53,984 nt of DNA from Clostridium sp. CAG:288. GTDB taxonomy: Bacteria; Bacillota_I; Bacilli_A; RFN20; CAG-288. Below are positions 41,283-50,553 of this stretch, in pieces. The DNA is taken from NCBI GenBank assembly GCA_000437395.1, contig FR898172.1:1-53984 (forward strand). Direction: 5' to 3'. The position numbers were made by a program, and so were the translations under genes. Position 1 is the first letter of the stretch, and each line of letters starts with the position of its first letter. The notes under the pieces were generated by a model. The model searched no databases and had not been told where the DNA came from. It saw nothing but the letters and a program-made list of their open reading frames with translations.

Positions 41283-42635
41283 TTACATAAGGTGACGTGA
41301 GATAAGTTCTTTTCTTAAAATATCAGATTTTTCAAAATCTTTATTATTTCTTGATTCAATATAATCTATATAAACTTTTCTATCATCTTCAGAATATTTT
41401 CTATTTTCTATTCTTAAGCCAAGTATACCAAACATTCTTTTTAAAGTAAATAAATAGGAACTAAGCAAGGATAAATCAGGTTCTCTTTTTCTAATTTCAG
41501 TATTACTTAATTTAACAATTTTTTCTACTGCAACTAAAGAGTTAGCAACGTTTAAATCATCAGTTAGTGCATCCATAAATTCATTATATAAGTCGTCGAT
41601 AAGTTTTTCTTCTCCACTATAATTGGATAAGAAAAGTTTTGCTGATAACTTGTCGACAGCATCTTGATATTTATCGAAAGATTTTTGTGCTTGTTCAATT
41701 GCTAATTCTGTAAAGTTAATTGGTGCTTCATACTTTGTCGATAAAAAGAAAAGTCTTAAAGCGTTAGCACCATATTTTGCAACAGCATCCTTAGCAAGAA
41801 TAATATTTCCTAAAGACTTGCTCATCTTTTCATCGTTCATATTTAAGAATCCAACGTGCATCCAAATATTAGCTAGTTGTGTTCCGTTTGCAGCCCTAGA
41901 TTGTGCAATTTCATTTTCATGGTGTGGAAATTTTAAATCGAAGCCCCCACCGTGAATATCAATTAAAGTTTTGCCAAAGACTTTTTCAATCATGACCAAA
42001 CATTCAGTATGCCACCCAGGTCTACCAGCACCGAAATCAGCATCAAATTTAATTCCTTTATCAGTGTTTTTCCACAAAGCAAAATCTAGTGGTGATTCTT
42101 TATCTTCATCAGTTTCAATTCTCGCACCTGCAAGTAAATCATCAACTTTAATTTTTGATAATGCGCCGTAATCTGAAACACTGCTTACTCTAAAGAAAAC
42201 ATTTCCATTGGCTTTATAAGCGTGTCCTGTTGCCAAAAGCTTATCGATAAAAGTAATTATTTCTGGTATGTAGTTACTGACTTTTGGATGATCGTAATAC
42301 TTTCCAACGTTAAGTTGATTTAAAGTATCTTCATAACTTGCGATATAACCTTCTGAAAGTTCCCTTTCAGTTTTTCCTTCAGCTATTGCACCATTGATGA
42401 TTTTATCGTCAATATCTGTGTAGTTTGAAACAAGTCTAACTTTGTATCCACATTCAATTAAAACTCTTTGAAGCAAATCAAATGTTAAAACTGGTCTAAT
42501 ATTACCTATATGAGCATAGTTGTAAACTGTTGGTCCACAGCAATACATATCTACTTGACCTGGACAAATTGGTTCAAGTTCAACTTTCTTAGCACGATAT
42601 GTATCGTATAAACGAATTTTTCTTAATTCTTCCAT
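41283..42635 (-). CDS. cysS: Cysteinyl-tRNA synthetase
   Basis: This 450-residue class I enzyme has the Zn and ATP motifs: MYCCGPTVYNYAHIGNIRP (HIGH-type HIGN), GRPGWHTEC, FPHHENEIAQS and EKMSKSLGN (KMSKS). The C terminus stops at KELISRHLM, about 10-15 residues short of the usual tail; whether that is natural or a recent stop cannot be told. It follows an ABC exporter gene by 9 bp, and no T-box leader is seen. Confidence 0.95.
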   Translation of the reverse strand: MEELRKIRLYDTYRAKKVELEPICPGQVDMYCCGPTVYNYAHIGNIRPVLTFDLLQRVLIECGYKVRLVSNYTDIDDKIINGAIAEGKTERELSEGYIASYEDTLNQLNVGKYYDHPKVSNYIPEIITFIDKLLATGHAYKANGNVFFRVSSVSDYGALSKIKVDDLLAGARIETDEDKESPLDFALWKNTDKGIKFDADFGAGRPGWHTECLVMIEKVFGKTLIDIHGGGFDLKFPHHENEIAQSRAANGTQLANIWMHVGFLNMNDEKMSKSLGNIILAKDAVAKYGANALRLFFLSTKYEAPINFTELAIEQAQKSFDKYQDAVDKLSAKLFLSNYSGEEKLIDDLYNEFMDALTDDLNVANSLVAVEKIVKLSNTEIRKREPDLSLLSSYLFTLKRMFGILGLRIENRKYSEDDRKVYIDYIESRNNKDFEKSDILRKELISRHLM

Positions 42636-42644
42636 ATAACTTTC

Positions 42645-44432
42645 TCACTTTCCCTCTATAGAATTTTGCATGTTCTGTAGACGATATAAATCGTAATACG
42701 TTCCACGTAATTTAAGCAACTCTTGATGAGTACCTTCTTCAATTATTTTGCCTTTTGATATAACAAAAATTTTATCAGCGTGTTTGATAGTTGATAATCT
42801 GTGGGCAACTATAACCATTGTACCAATATTTTTCATTTTTAATAAAGAGTTTTGTATTAAAACTTCTGTTTCTGTATCAATATTTGCTGTTGCTTCATCT
42901 AAAACAACAATATTAGGTTTATAAACAACTGTTCGTGCAAAAGATATAAGCTGTCTTTGACCCATTGAGAAATTATTTCCACGCTCTAATACTTCTTCAT
43001 CATACTTTTTTGGTAATTTTTCAATAAACGTATCAGCACCGACATACCTACTAGCATCTTCAATTTCTTTTCTAGTAATACTATCATCATCCAAAGCGAT
43101 ATTTGAAGCAATAGTTCCAGAAAATAAGAAAACATCTTGTAGCATTTCACCAATGTGTTTTCGCAAAGAATTTATTTTTATTTTCTTAATATCAATACCA
43201 TCGATGAGTATTTGTCCTTTTTGAATCTCATAATTTCTAACTATTAATCCAATTATAGTTGATTTACCAGCACCTGTTGCACCGACAAAAGCAGCAGTTT
43301 CACCAGGCTCAATAACAAACGAAATATCTTTTAAAACCCATTCGCCAGGAACATAACTAAACCAAACATTTTTGAATTCAATTTTTCCTTTAAAGCCGTC
43401 AACATCAATCGAGTCATCTGAATCTAATACATCAGCTTTTAAATCAAGAACCGCTAATATTCTTTCTGCAGCTGTCATTGAGCTTTGTAAGCCATTAAAT
43501 TGTTCAGCTAAATTTTGAACTGGATTAAAGAACTGAGAAATATAAATATAGAAAGCATATAGTCCATCAGTATCAAGTTGTCCATTCATAACAAGCCTTA
43601 ATCCAACAGACATAACAGCAACTATAGCCATAACATAAATAAAGAATACACCTGGTCTAAATAAAGCAAATATTCTAACACTCTTTAAATTTGAATCGCG
43701 TAATTGTTTATTTAGCTTAGTAAATTCTTCAGCTTTTCTTTCTTCTTGGTTAAATATTTGAATTGTTTTCATTCCAGAAAGATTTTCACTTAAGAATCCG
43801 TTTATTGATGAAACATTTTTTCTAATTTCTCTATATACTTTTTTAGATTTTGATCTAAAGAAAATCGTTATAGCTAATATAATTGGTAAGAACGCGATCA
43901 ATATCAAAGCTAACTGCCAGTTAACAAAGAACGATATAATTGCAATTGCAACTAAAGTTATAATATTCTTTAACATGTTAACCAATATATTTGTAAAGAA
44001 ATCCATCAACGTTCCTGTATCGTTAGTTATTCTTGTAACAAGCTTACCAACAGGAATGGTATTTAATTGACCTATTGCTAACTCTTCAATGTGATTAAAT
44101 ATATCTCTTCTAATATCGTAAATAACTCTTTGTCCAACCTTTTGGACCATCATTCCACTGATATACATCAAAATAATTGATGCAAACATAGCTACTATAA
44201 AGAACAAACCAATAGCTAATATAGATGTAAATTGAGTTGTTTCAATTTTAAGAAGTCGCAATATTTCTTTATAGAATAGCGGCTCTGTCGTGTATAACAA
44301 AACTGAGAGTGTATCTAAAACAATAGCGAAGATAAACTTTGGTAAATATGGTTTAAGATATCTAGCTAGATTTCCAATCATAGCCATATCTTTCATCGAA
44401 TGTTGTTTTTGTTCTAATTCTTCTTCGCCCAT
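42645..44432 (-). CDS. ABC exporter half-transporter with catalytic Glu (BmrD-like)
   Basis: This 595-residue protein has six membrane helices (about 30-320) and an ATPase domain: Walker A GATGAGKST, signature FSMGQRQL (degenerate against LSGGQ), Walker B IVVLDEATANID with the catalytic Glu, and VAHRLST. With the partner upstream it forms an asymmetric heterodimer like BmrC/BmrD or TM287/288, usually a multidrug or lipid exporter. It starts 1 bp after its partner. Confidence 0.9.
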   Translation of the reverse strand: MGEEELEQKQHSMKDMAMIGNLARYLKPYLPKFIFAIVLDTLSVLLYTTEPLFYKEILRLLKIETTQFTSILAIGLFFIVAMFASIILMYISGMMVQKVGQRVIYDIRRDIFNHIEELAIGQLNTIPVGKLVTRITNDTGTLMDFFTNILVNMLKNIITLVAIAIISFFVNWQLALILIAFLPIILAITIFFRSKSKKVYREIRKNVSSINGFLSENLSGMKTIQIFNQEERKAEEFTKLNKQLRDSNLKSVRIFALFRPGVFFIYVMAIVAVMSVGLRLVMNGQLDTDGLYAFYIYISQFFNPVQNLAEQFNGLQSSMTAAERILAVLDLKADVLDSDDSIDVDGFKGKIEFKNVWFSYVPGEWVLKDISFVIEPGETAAFVGATGAGKSTIIGLIVRNYEIQKGQILIDGIDIKKIKINSLRKHIGEMLQDVFLFSGTIASNIALDDDSITRKEIEDASRYVGADTFIEKLPKKYDEEVLERGNNFSMGQRQLISFARTVVYKPNIVVLDEATANIDTETEVLIQNSLLKMKNIGTMVIVAHRLSTIKHADKIFVISKGKIIEEGTHQELLKLRGTYYDLYRLQNMQNSIEGK

Positions 44433-44433
44433 A

Positions 44434-46203
44434 TTAGTTCACCTCCTTTTCTAATTTTTGAAGCTCAACTAATTTAGCATATATTTCACATGATTTTAGC
44501 AATTCATCGTGAGTGCCATATCCAACAATTTTACCGTTATCCATAACAATGATATGGTCAAGTTTTTCAACTGCTGAAATACGATGAGCAATAATTAAAG
44601 TTGTCTTTCCTTTTCTTAACTCTTTAATATTATTTAAAATTGTTTTTTCAGTTTCAGAATCAACAGCAGAAACTGAGTCATCCAAAATTAAAATTTGTGG
44701 ATTCTTAACAATAGCTCTAGCCATTGCAATTCTTTGTTTTTGTCCACCTGATAAGGTAACACCACGTTCACCAACCATAGTGTTATACCCATCTTTAAAC
44801 TCAATAATATTTGAATCTACACAAGCAAACTTAGCAGCTTTTCTGACTTCGTCCATGCTTAATTTAGGGTTAGAAAACGCAATGTTATTAGAAATTAAAT
44901 CAGAAAACAAGAAGGAATCTTGAGCGACATAACCGATATTGTCTCTAACGACTTTAGTTGGCCAAGAGTTAATATCTACACCATCGATAAATATCTTATC
45001 TTTTGGAATATTATGAATCTTTAAAATCGAATTAACAAAAGTTGTTTTTCCTGAGCCGGTTCTACCAACGATACCGATATTTTCTCCTGCATTTATTTTT
45101 AAAGATATTCCTTGTAAAACTTTTTGATTTTCATCATCTTCGTAACTAAAGTCTAAATTTTTAAATTCAAGTGCTCCTTTAAATACAGGTAAGTCTTTTC
45201 TAAGTTCAGCTAAATTATCTTTAACACTAGGCTCAGTTTTTAATAGTTCAGCAATTCTATTATAACTAGCTCTACTTCTTGAAATGTTATCAATAAGCAT
45301 TGATATAGCAAGCATTGGCCAAATCAAAGTATCAAAATAGCCGAAATATGTACTTAACTTACCACCATCAAAATCAACACCGCCACCAATAACGTTTCCA
45401 GTTAAAACATAGTATCCACCTAAAATCATGATTACTCCAAAGACAGAAAAAATCAAAAATGAAATAAGTGAATTAAGCATTATCGAATAACGCAAATACT
45501 TTATGTTGGCAATTTCATTTTTCGAATTCAATTTTGCAAACTTTTTCATTTGTTGACCTTCTTTAACAAAGGCTTTAATGACAGATATTCCAGTTATATT
45601 TTCCTGAACAAAATCAGATAGACCTTCAAAAGCTTCTTGTCTTTCCTTAAATCTAACGGATTCTGCTTTACCAATTACCCCACCACAAAGAGCAACAAGC
45701 GCTAGTGGAACAATACAAATAACAGTCAATAACCAGTTCATTTTAAACATCTTATACATGGCTAAGCCACCTAAAACTACTGCATCAATTAAGAATATAG
45801 TTCCATCCATAAATGATGTTTTAACTGCATCTAAATCGTTAGTATATAAAGACATTAATCCACCAGTTTTTTGCTTTTTATAATACTCGACAGAAAGTTT
45901 TTCAGCATGAATAAACATTCTCTCACGTAAATCATATTCAATTTTTTGGCCAACGCCATTAATGCATAATCTCCAAGCTGAACGACCTATAAACATCAAA
46001 GCACCAATTCCAACTAAAGATAACAAAACTGTAATATAATCTTTATCAACGAAAGTACCTTTGTCCAAACTTGATATAGCGTTACCAATAATTTCTGGAA
46101 TAAAAAGTTGAACAATATCAACTAAAACTAACGCTAATATTCCTATAAAAAAATAGTACCAATAGCGCCTATAATAACAATTTATATATTTTCCGAATAT
46201 CAT
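44434..46203 (-). CDS. ABC exporter half-transporter with degenerate site (BmrC-like)
   Basis: This 589-residue protein has six membrane helices and an ATPase domain with Walker A GRTGSGKTT, canonical signature LSGGQKQR, and Walker B ILILDDSVSAVD, where Asp replaces the catalytic Glu. This is the hallmark of the non-catalytic partner in heterodimeric exporters. The ATG at 46203 is chosen because GGAGG precedes it; the ATG four codons earlier contains that site. Confidence 0.9.
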   Translation of the reverse strand: MIFGKYINCYYRRYWYYFFIGILALVLVDIVQLFIPEIIGNAISSLDKGTFVDKDYITVLLSLVGIGALMFIGRSAWRLCINGVGQKIEYDLRERMFIHAEKLSVEYYKKQKTGGLMSLYTNDLDAVKTSFMDGTIFLIDAVVLGGLAMYKMFKMNWLLTVICIVPLALVALCGGVIGKAESVRFKERQEAFEGLSDFVQENITGISVIKAFVKEGQQMKKFAKLNSKNEIANIKYLRYSIMLNSLISFLIFSVFGVIMILGGYYVLTGNVIGGGVDFDGGKLSTYFGYFDTLIWPMLAISMLIDNISRSRASYNRIAELLKTEPSVKDNLAELRKDLPVFKGALEFKNLDFSYEDDENQKVLQGISLKINAGENIGIVGRTGSGKTTFVNSILKIHNIPKDKIFIDGVDINSWPTKVVRDNIGYVAQDSFLFSDLISNNIAFSNPKLSMDEVRKAAKFACVDSNIIEFKDGYNTMVGERGVTLSGGQKQRIAMARAIVKNPQILILDDSVSAVDSETEKTILNNIKELRKGKTTLIIAHRISAVEKLDHIIVMDNGKIVGYGTHDELLKSCEIYAKLVELQKLEKEVN

Positions 46204-46240
46204 AAAAACCTCCATATAGCGCTTTTGGCACTATAAGATG

Positions 46241-46765
46241 CTAGTTCAAAAAGTTCATTTTTATTGCTTCTTTAACTTTCTCTATAACCTCATCATTAAG
46301 AGTAACTTTTCCACCTGTTTTACCAGGCATTCTGGCTATTCTTCTTTTGGATATAGAACGTATAGCATCTAATTTTAAATATGAATGAGATCCATCGTCG
46401 CTTAGTTCAGGAATAATTCCCAAATCAAAAGTCATCGCTGACCCTGGTGAATCACGACTAGATAAAGGTATGACGATAATATTTCCTAAATCGACACACC
46501 ACACTAAAGCGTAATGTCCTCTTGTGTGATAATCGCTTAGTTCAGTTCCAATATTAATACCAAATTCAGCCCAAATAACATCGCCACGGGCAAGGTTATC
46601 TGGTTGAGTCTTATATCCAGCTTTATCGATAGATTCTTTAAAGTATGTCGTTTGCCTATCAATCCAATCAATGTATTCTTTAGCCACTTCATACTTAACA
46701 TTTTTTAACTTATCATCTAAATGATATTTTAATAAATCTGTCTCTCTTTTCAAATTATATCTCAT
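46241..46765 (-). CDS. PemK/MazF-like protein with N-terminal extension
   Basis: This 174-residue protein has a helical N-terminal segment (about 1-55) and then a PemK/MazF fold: RGDVIWAEFG, GTELSDYHTRGHYALVWCV, NIIVIPLSSRDS and LDAIRSISKRRI. In MazF the catalytic pair is an Arg in GxRP and a Thr; here the Arg is kept but Pro is lost and Ser replaces Thr. There is no adjacent antitoxin gene. It may be a non-toxic relative or be held in check by its own extension. The ATG at 46765 follows GGAGA. It lies between rimO and an ABC exporter. Confidence 0.7.
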   Translation of the reverse strand: MRYNLKRETDLLKYHLDDKLKNVKYEVAKEYIDWIDRQTTYFKESIDKAGYKTQPDNLARGDVIWAEFGINIGTELSDYHTRGHYALVWCVDLGNIIVIPLSSRDSPGSAMTFDLGIIPELSDDGSHSYLKLDAIRSISKRRIARMPGKTGGKVTLNDEVIEKVKEAIKMNFLN

Positions 46766-46834
46766 AAATTTCTCCACATATTTATATATGTGAATTTTAA
46801 TGAGCATAAATTCGAATTTTGTCTAATTTAACAT

Positions 46835-48133
46835 TTATTCGTGAATTACTTTACAATCTAAGTCATATGCTGAAGCATTAATTATTTCAGCTTTATATGA
46901 TTTACCTATTTCAAGTTCATCATCTGAGAAGATATATAATTTACCATCAATATCATCTGGGGCGAAAATGTAACACATTCCTTCATAACAATAGTTTTCA
47001 CTATCATAACCAGTAATTGTTACATCGATAACTTCACCTATTCTTTGTTGGTTAGCTTTAAAAGAGATAGCTGCTTGAGCTTTCATAATTTGATTTAATC
47101 TCTTTTTCTTTGTTCTTTCTGGAACTTGATTTGGTAAAGTTGCACCAATTGTTCCTTCTTCAGGTGAATACGTAAATACACCTAAGTGGTCAAACTTAGT
47201 TTCTTTTACAAAAGCTAACAATTCATTAAAATCTTCTTCAGTTTCTCCTGGGAAGCCAACAATAAGTGTAGTTCTTAAAATTGCATGAGGAACTTTCTCT
47301 CTTATTTTTTTAAATAAATTTACTAAGAAATCGTGATTTCCTCTACGATGCATATCAGCTAAAACATGATCGACTGAATGTTGAATAGGTATATCAAAAT
47401 ATGGGGTAAGTCTCTTTTCAGATCCGATAAGTTCTATTAATTCATCTGTAATTTCATCTGGATATAAATATAATAATCTTATGTAATCAAAAGATTCATG
47501 CTTTAAGGCTTCTCTTAAAAGAGTGCATGTATTTATATTTTGTCCAACTAAATCTGATCCATATCTTGTTGTATCTTGAGAAATAACTACCAATTCTTTA
47601 ATACCTTTTCTATCTAATTCGTCCATTTCAACTTTCAAAGTTTCTAATGGTATCGATCTAAAGTGTCCACGAATCAATGGAATAGCACAGTAAGTACAGC
47701 AATTATTGCATCCTTCAGATATTCTTAAATAAGCTTGATAATCTGGAGTTGAGTAAACTCTTTTTGTAGGATCAATCTTTCCTTCTAAAGTTCTGTCTTT
47801 AACAACTTTTTGGAACAGTTCACCAAAACGATAATAGTCTCTAATAGGGACAAATAAATCAACTTCTGGAATTTCTTTAACTAAATCATCGTAATATCTT
47901 TCAACTAGACAACCGATAGCAACTGTTACTTTTTTATATGTAAGCATCTCTAATATTGTATCGATAGCTTCCTTTTTAGATGCTTCAATAAAGCCACAAG
48001 TATTGACGATAATTATATCGCTTAGTTCAGGATCAGAAACAACTTCAAAACCATTTCTAACAAGATAGCTAAGTATCTCTTCACTATCTACTTTGTTTTT
48101 GGCACAGCCAAGTGAAATAAAACCAACGTTCAT
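46835..48133 (-). CDS. rimO: Ribosomal protein S12 methylthiotransferase
   Basis: This 432-residue radical-SAM enzyme adds a methylthio group to Asp in S12. The N-terminal UPF0004 domain has NVGFISLGCAKNKVDSE and IIVNTCGFIEASKKEA; the radical-SAM cysteines are in SEGCNNCCTYCAIPLIRG; a TRAM domain closes the protein. FISLGCAKNKVDSE is more RimO-like than MiaB-like. A terminator-like hairpin stands 30 bp upstream of the ATG. Confidence 0.92.
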   Translation of the reverse strand: MNVGFISLGCAKNKVDSEEILSYLVRNGFEVVSDPELSDIIIVNTCGFIEASKKEAIDTILEMLTYKKVTVAIGCLVERYYDDLVKEIPEVDLFVPIRDYYRFGELFQKVVKDRTLEGKIDPTKRVYSTPDYQAYLRISEGCNNCCTYCAIPLIRGHFRSIPLETLKVEMDELDRKGIKELVVISQDTTRYGSDLVGQNINTCTLLREALKHESFDYIRLLYLYPDEITDELIELIGSEKRLTPYFDIPIQHSVDHVLADMHRRGNHDFLVNLFKKIREKVPHAILRTTLIVGFPGETEEDFNELLAFVKETKFDHLGVFTYSPEEGTIGATLPNQVPERTKKKRLNQIMKAQAAISFKANQQRIGEVIDVTITGYDSENYCYEGMCYIFAPDDIDGKLYIFSDDELEIGKSYKAEIINASAYDLDCKVIHE

Positions 48134-48159
48134 TTTTTATTTTCCCCCTAAATAGAATA

Positions 48160-48183
48160 AAAAGTCTCCATATAAGTGGAGAC
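48160..48183 (-). terminator. Terminator just upstream of rimO
   Basis: GTCTCCA (48164-48170) pairs with TGGAGAC (48177-48183), followed by a U run on the minus strand. It ends the small membrane-protein gene and lies in what must be the rimO leader. Confidence 0.85.
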
Positions 48184-48203
48184 CTTATTAATTGTTCTTT
48201 AAC

Positions 48204-48461
48204 TTATTTTGCTCTAAAGAATACTCTATAAATGAGTAATGCACAATAAGAGACAAGTAAGAATAAGTTAGCCCAACTTGAGGCATTATTAATAACAATA
48301 CCATTTGCGACTGGAATAATACCGATAACAACTAAGAGGACTAAACTAATTAACTCCACAACATAAGCAACATCTCTATGTTTTTTTGAAATTCTTAAAC
48401 AAATACAAGTTATAAAGCCTGCTGCTACTAAGATACTTAAAATCAATGTAACTATTTCCAT
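48204..48461 (-). CDS. Small three-helix membrane protein
   Basis: This 85-residue protein has three hydrophobic segments (about 2-22, 33-54, 61-81) with a charged loop (RISKKHRD) after the first. I do not recognise the family. The start has an AAAGG site and a terminator follows, so it is a real single-gene unit. Confidence 0.6.
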   Translation of the reverse strand: MEIVTLILSILVAAGFITCICLRISKKHRDVAYVVELISLVLLVVIGIIPVANGIVINNASSWANLFLLVSYCALLIYRVFFRAK

Positions 48462-48544
48462 ATTAAAATACCTTTCTTTTCTAAAATACTTTGATAGTAT
48501 ACTCTTTAAACAAATTTATATCAATCAATTATATATTATTATAG

Positions 48545-48568
48545 CAAAAATCCGGCAGAAGCCGGATT
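48545..48568 (-). terminator. Terminator of the Ser-rich lipoprotein operon
   Basis: AATCCGGC (48549-48556) pairs with GCCGGATT (48561-48568) around AGAA, then U residues on the minus strand. Confidence 0.88.
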
Positions 48569-48570
48569 AT

Positions 48571-50529
48571 TTATTCAACTCGAAGAGTCCAGTCAATTTG
48601 AAACCATCCACTTGTATCTGATTGACTAGCTTTAAGTGTTGTTACATTAGAATTTATAGTAAATCTAATATTCTCATATGTAGCTTCATAAATTTCAAAA
48701 GTATCAACTATAACATTACCATTAACTAATTCCCAATTAAAAGTAATTGGATCCAAATCAGCTTCAGTAACTGTACCAGTACCATCGGAATTAAACACAA
48801 CTGCAATTTTGCAATAATTATTATAATCATAGCATGTCCATGTTTTATTTACTAAAGCAGCTGTAATTTCTTCATCAGTCATCTTATTTTTAACTTCAAT
48901 TGAAGTTTCAGCTGTAAGACTTGTATTTTCATTACAGGTAACAGTAATAGTAACGATACCAGCCTTTAAAGCAGTAATTCTAAATGAAGTACTTGTATAT
49001 CCTTCTGAAATACTAACAATTCCTTCGACATTAGTTGTGACTGTAAAGGTTCCGACTGCATCATTTGGAGTTGTATTTATATATAAAGTTGCTGTTTCGC
49101 CAACAGATAATTCATCAATCCTTCCTAAAGAAATAGATTCAACGGCTGGAACATAAGTTGTGACAGTAATAACTTGTTCATAGCCTAAATCAGTTCTAAT
49201 TGTTAAATCAGTTGTACCAACACCGACAGCTTTCCAAGAATCATATTTTTCATCTACAACAGCTGTATTTGAGCTTGAAACAATTTCAAACTTTGTATCT
49301 AATGATGTTGAAGGAGCAAAACTTCTAGCTTTAACATCAATACTTGTGCCAACCTTGACGTGAGAGATATCAAGTTCTTCTTCATAATAACTGCTGCTAT
49401 CATAAAGATAGAGATCAGCTGATGTAGTTAAATAATCACCAGGGTTCAAATCATTTTCAATTTCTGAAGTAAGAGTTTCAGAATAGTTAGCAACGATAAC
49501 TGTATCTTCGCTATTTTTAACATAGTCATTATATTCATTTGTCTCCCAGTTAAATCCATAAGCTAAAGAATTAAATCTAACTTCCTTTAAGAAACCAACG
49601 GATGTAAATGAAAGAGATAAAGCATAAGAATATTTATCAGAATATCCGTCTGATGGAGTAATAGCACCAGTTAATGTGTAGGAGAACGAACCATCACTAT
49701 CGACTGTTGGTTCAGACATTTCAGTCAAGAAATAAAAATAAGATTTTGTTAATGAAATGGTCTTTGTTACCATTGTTTTATCGATAGAATATGTACTTTT
49801 TTCTAATTTGCTAGCGTAGTCATTGATATATCCAGTAACACCTTCAGTATTAGAAACTGTTAAAGAGATGTTTTCACCATTATATAAGCCGTTATAAGTC
49901 TTAAAATCATATGTTTGTGATAGTGTGAAATTATCTCCTGAATCACCACCATCATATTTTGTAAATGTACCAGATTCGCTAATATGATTGCTTGCTAATA
50001 CACTACCATTTGATGAAACAACTTTCTTTTGAGCGTTATATGCAAGTTTATAACCTGATACTAAAGTTTGGTTAAATGTATATGAAGCTTCATGAGCTTT
50101 ACTTAAAGCAGCGCTTGTGGTTGAAACAAATTCTTTAAGTTCATCAACTGTTGTTGGTAATACTAAATCAGGTTCACTGCTGCTACTTGTAGAACTTGAT
50201 GAAGTTGTTGTACTAGAACTAGAAGAAGAACTACTTGAACTAGATGAACTGCTAATACTAGAAGAACTACTGCTAGATGTGGTGGAAGAACTGCTTGAGA
50301 CAGTAGAACTGCTTACATCAGTTGAAGATGAAGTAGAAGTGCTTGAAGAAGTTGTTGTACTACTTGCTACTGAAGAACTTGTGCTTGTAGTAGAACTTAC
50401 AACTGAACTTGAGCTACTTGAAGTTGTACTATTGGAACTTGTTGATGATGATGTGCTGGAAGTTCCGTGACCTGCACATGATGCTAAAACTAGCATGCTA
50501 AATGGAAGCGTTAATAATAATTTTTTCAT
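48571..50529 (-). CDS. Polyserine-linker lipoprotein with BIG2 domain
   Basis: This 652-residue surface lipoprotein has a signal with lipobox LASC (Cys18) and then about 95 residues almost wholly Ser and Thr (to about 118). A beta-rich middle follows, then a BIG2-like Ig fold (about 460-545, with LSVGETATLYINTTP and ITALKAGIVTITVT), and a C-terminal lipocalin-like piece (NKTWTCYDYN, FNSDGTGTVTEAD, FNWELVNGNVIVD). It is a paralogue of the next upstream gene, 24 bp away. It probably projects a binding domain through the wall; the ligand is unknown. Confidence 0.8.
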   Translation of the reverse strand: MKKLLLTLPFSMLVLASCAGHGTSSTSSSTSSNSTTSSSSSSVVSSTTSTSSSVASSTTTSSSTSTSSSTDVSSSTVSSSSSTTSSSSSSSISSSSSSSSSSSSSSTTTSSSSTSSSSEPDLVLPTTVDELKEFVSTTSAALSKAHEASYTFNQTLVSGYKLAYNAQKKVVSSNGSVLASNHISESGTFTKYDGGDSGDNFTLSQTYDFKTYNGLYNGENISLTVSNTEGVTGYINDYASKLEKSTYSIDKTMVTKTISLTKSYFYFLTEMSEPTVDSDGSFSYTLTGAITPSDGYSDKYSYALSLSFTSVGFLKEVRFNSLAYGFNWETNEYNDYVKNSEDTVIVANYSETLTSEIENDLNPGDYLTTSADLYLYDSSSYYEEELDISHVKVGTSIDVKARSFAPSTSLDTKFEIVSSSNTAVVDEKYDSWKAVGVGTTDLTIRTDLGYEQVITVTTYVPAVESISLGRIDELSVGETATLYINTTPNDAVGTFTVTTNVEGIVSISEGYTSTSFRITALKAGIVTITVTCNENTSLTAETSIEVKNKMTDEEITAALVNKTWTCYDYNNYCKIAVVFNSDGTGTVTEADLDPITFNWELVNGNVIVDTFEIYEATYENIRFTINSNVTTLKASQSDTSGWFQIDWTLRVE

Positions 50530-50553
50530 AAACCTTTCCCTTCTTAATTAAAA

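Noticed and set aside
42636..42644. T-box leader for cysS
   Set aside because: Only 9 bp separate cysS from the upstream ABC gene, leaving no room for a leader.
50117..50470. Plus-strand frame of 117 codons rich in Leu and Glu
   Set aside because: It is the antisense of the polyserine tract; no ribosome site and only low-complexity residues.
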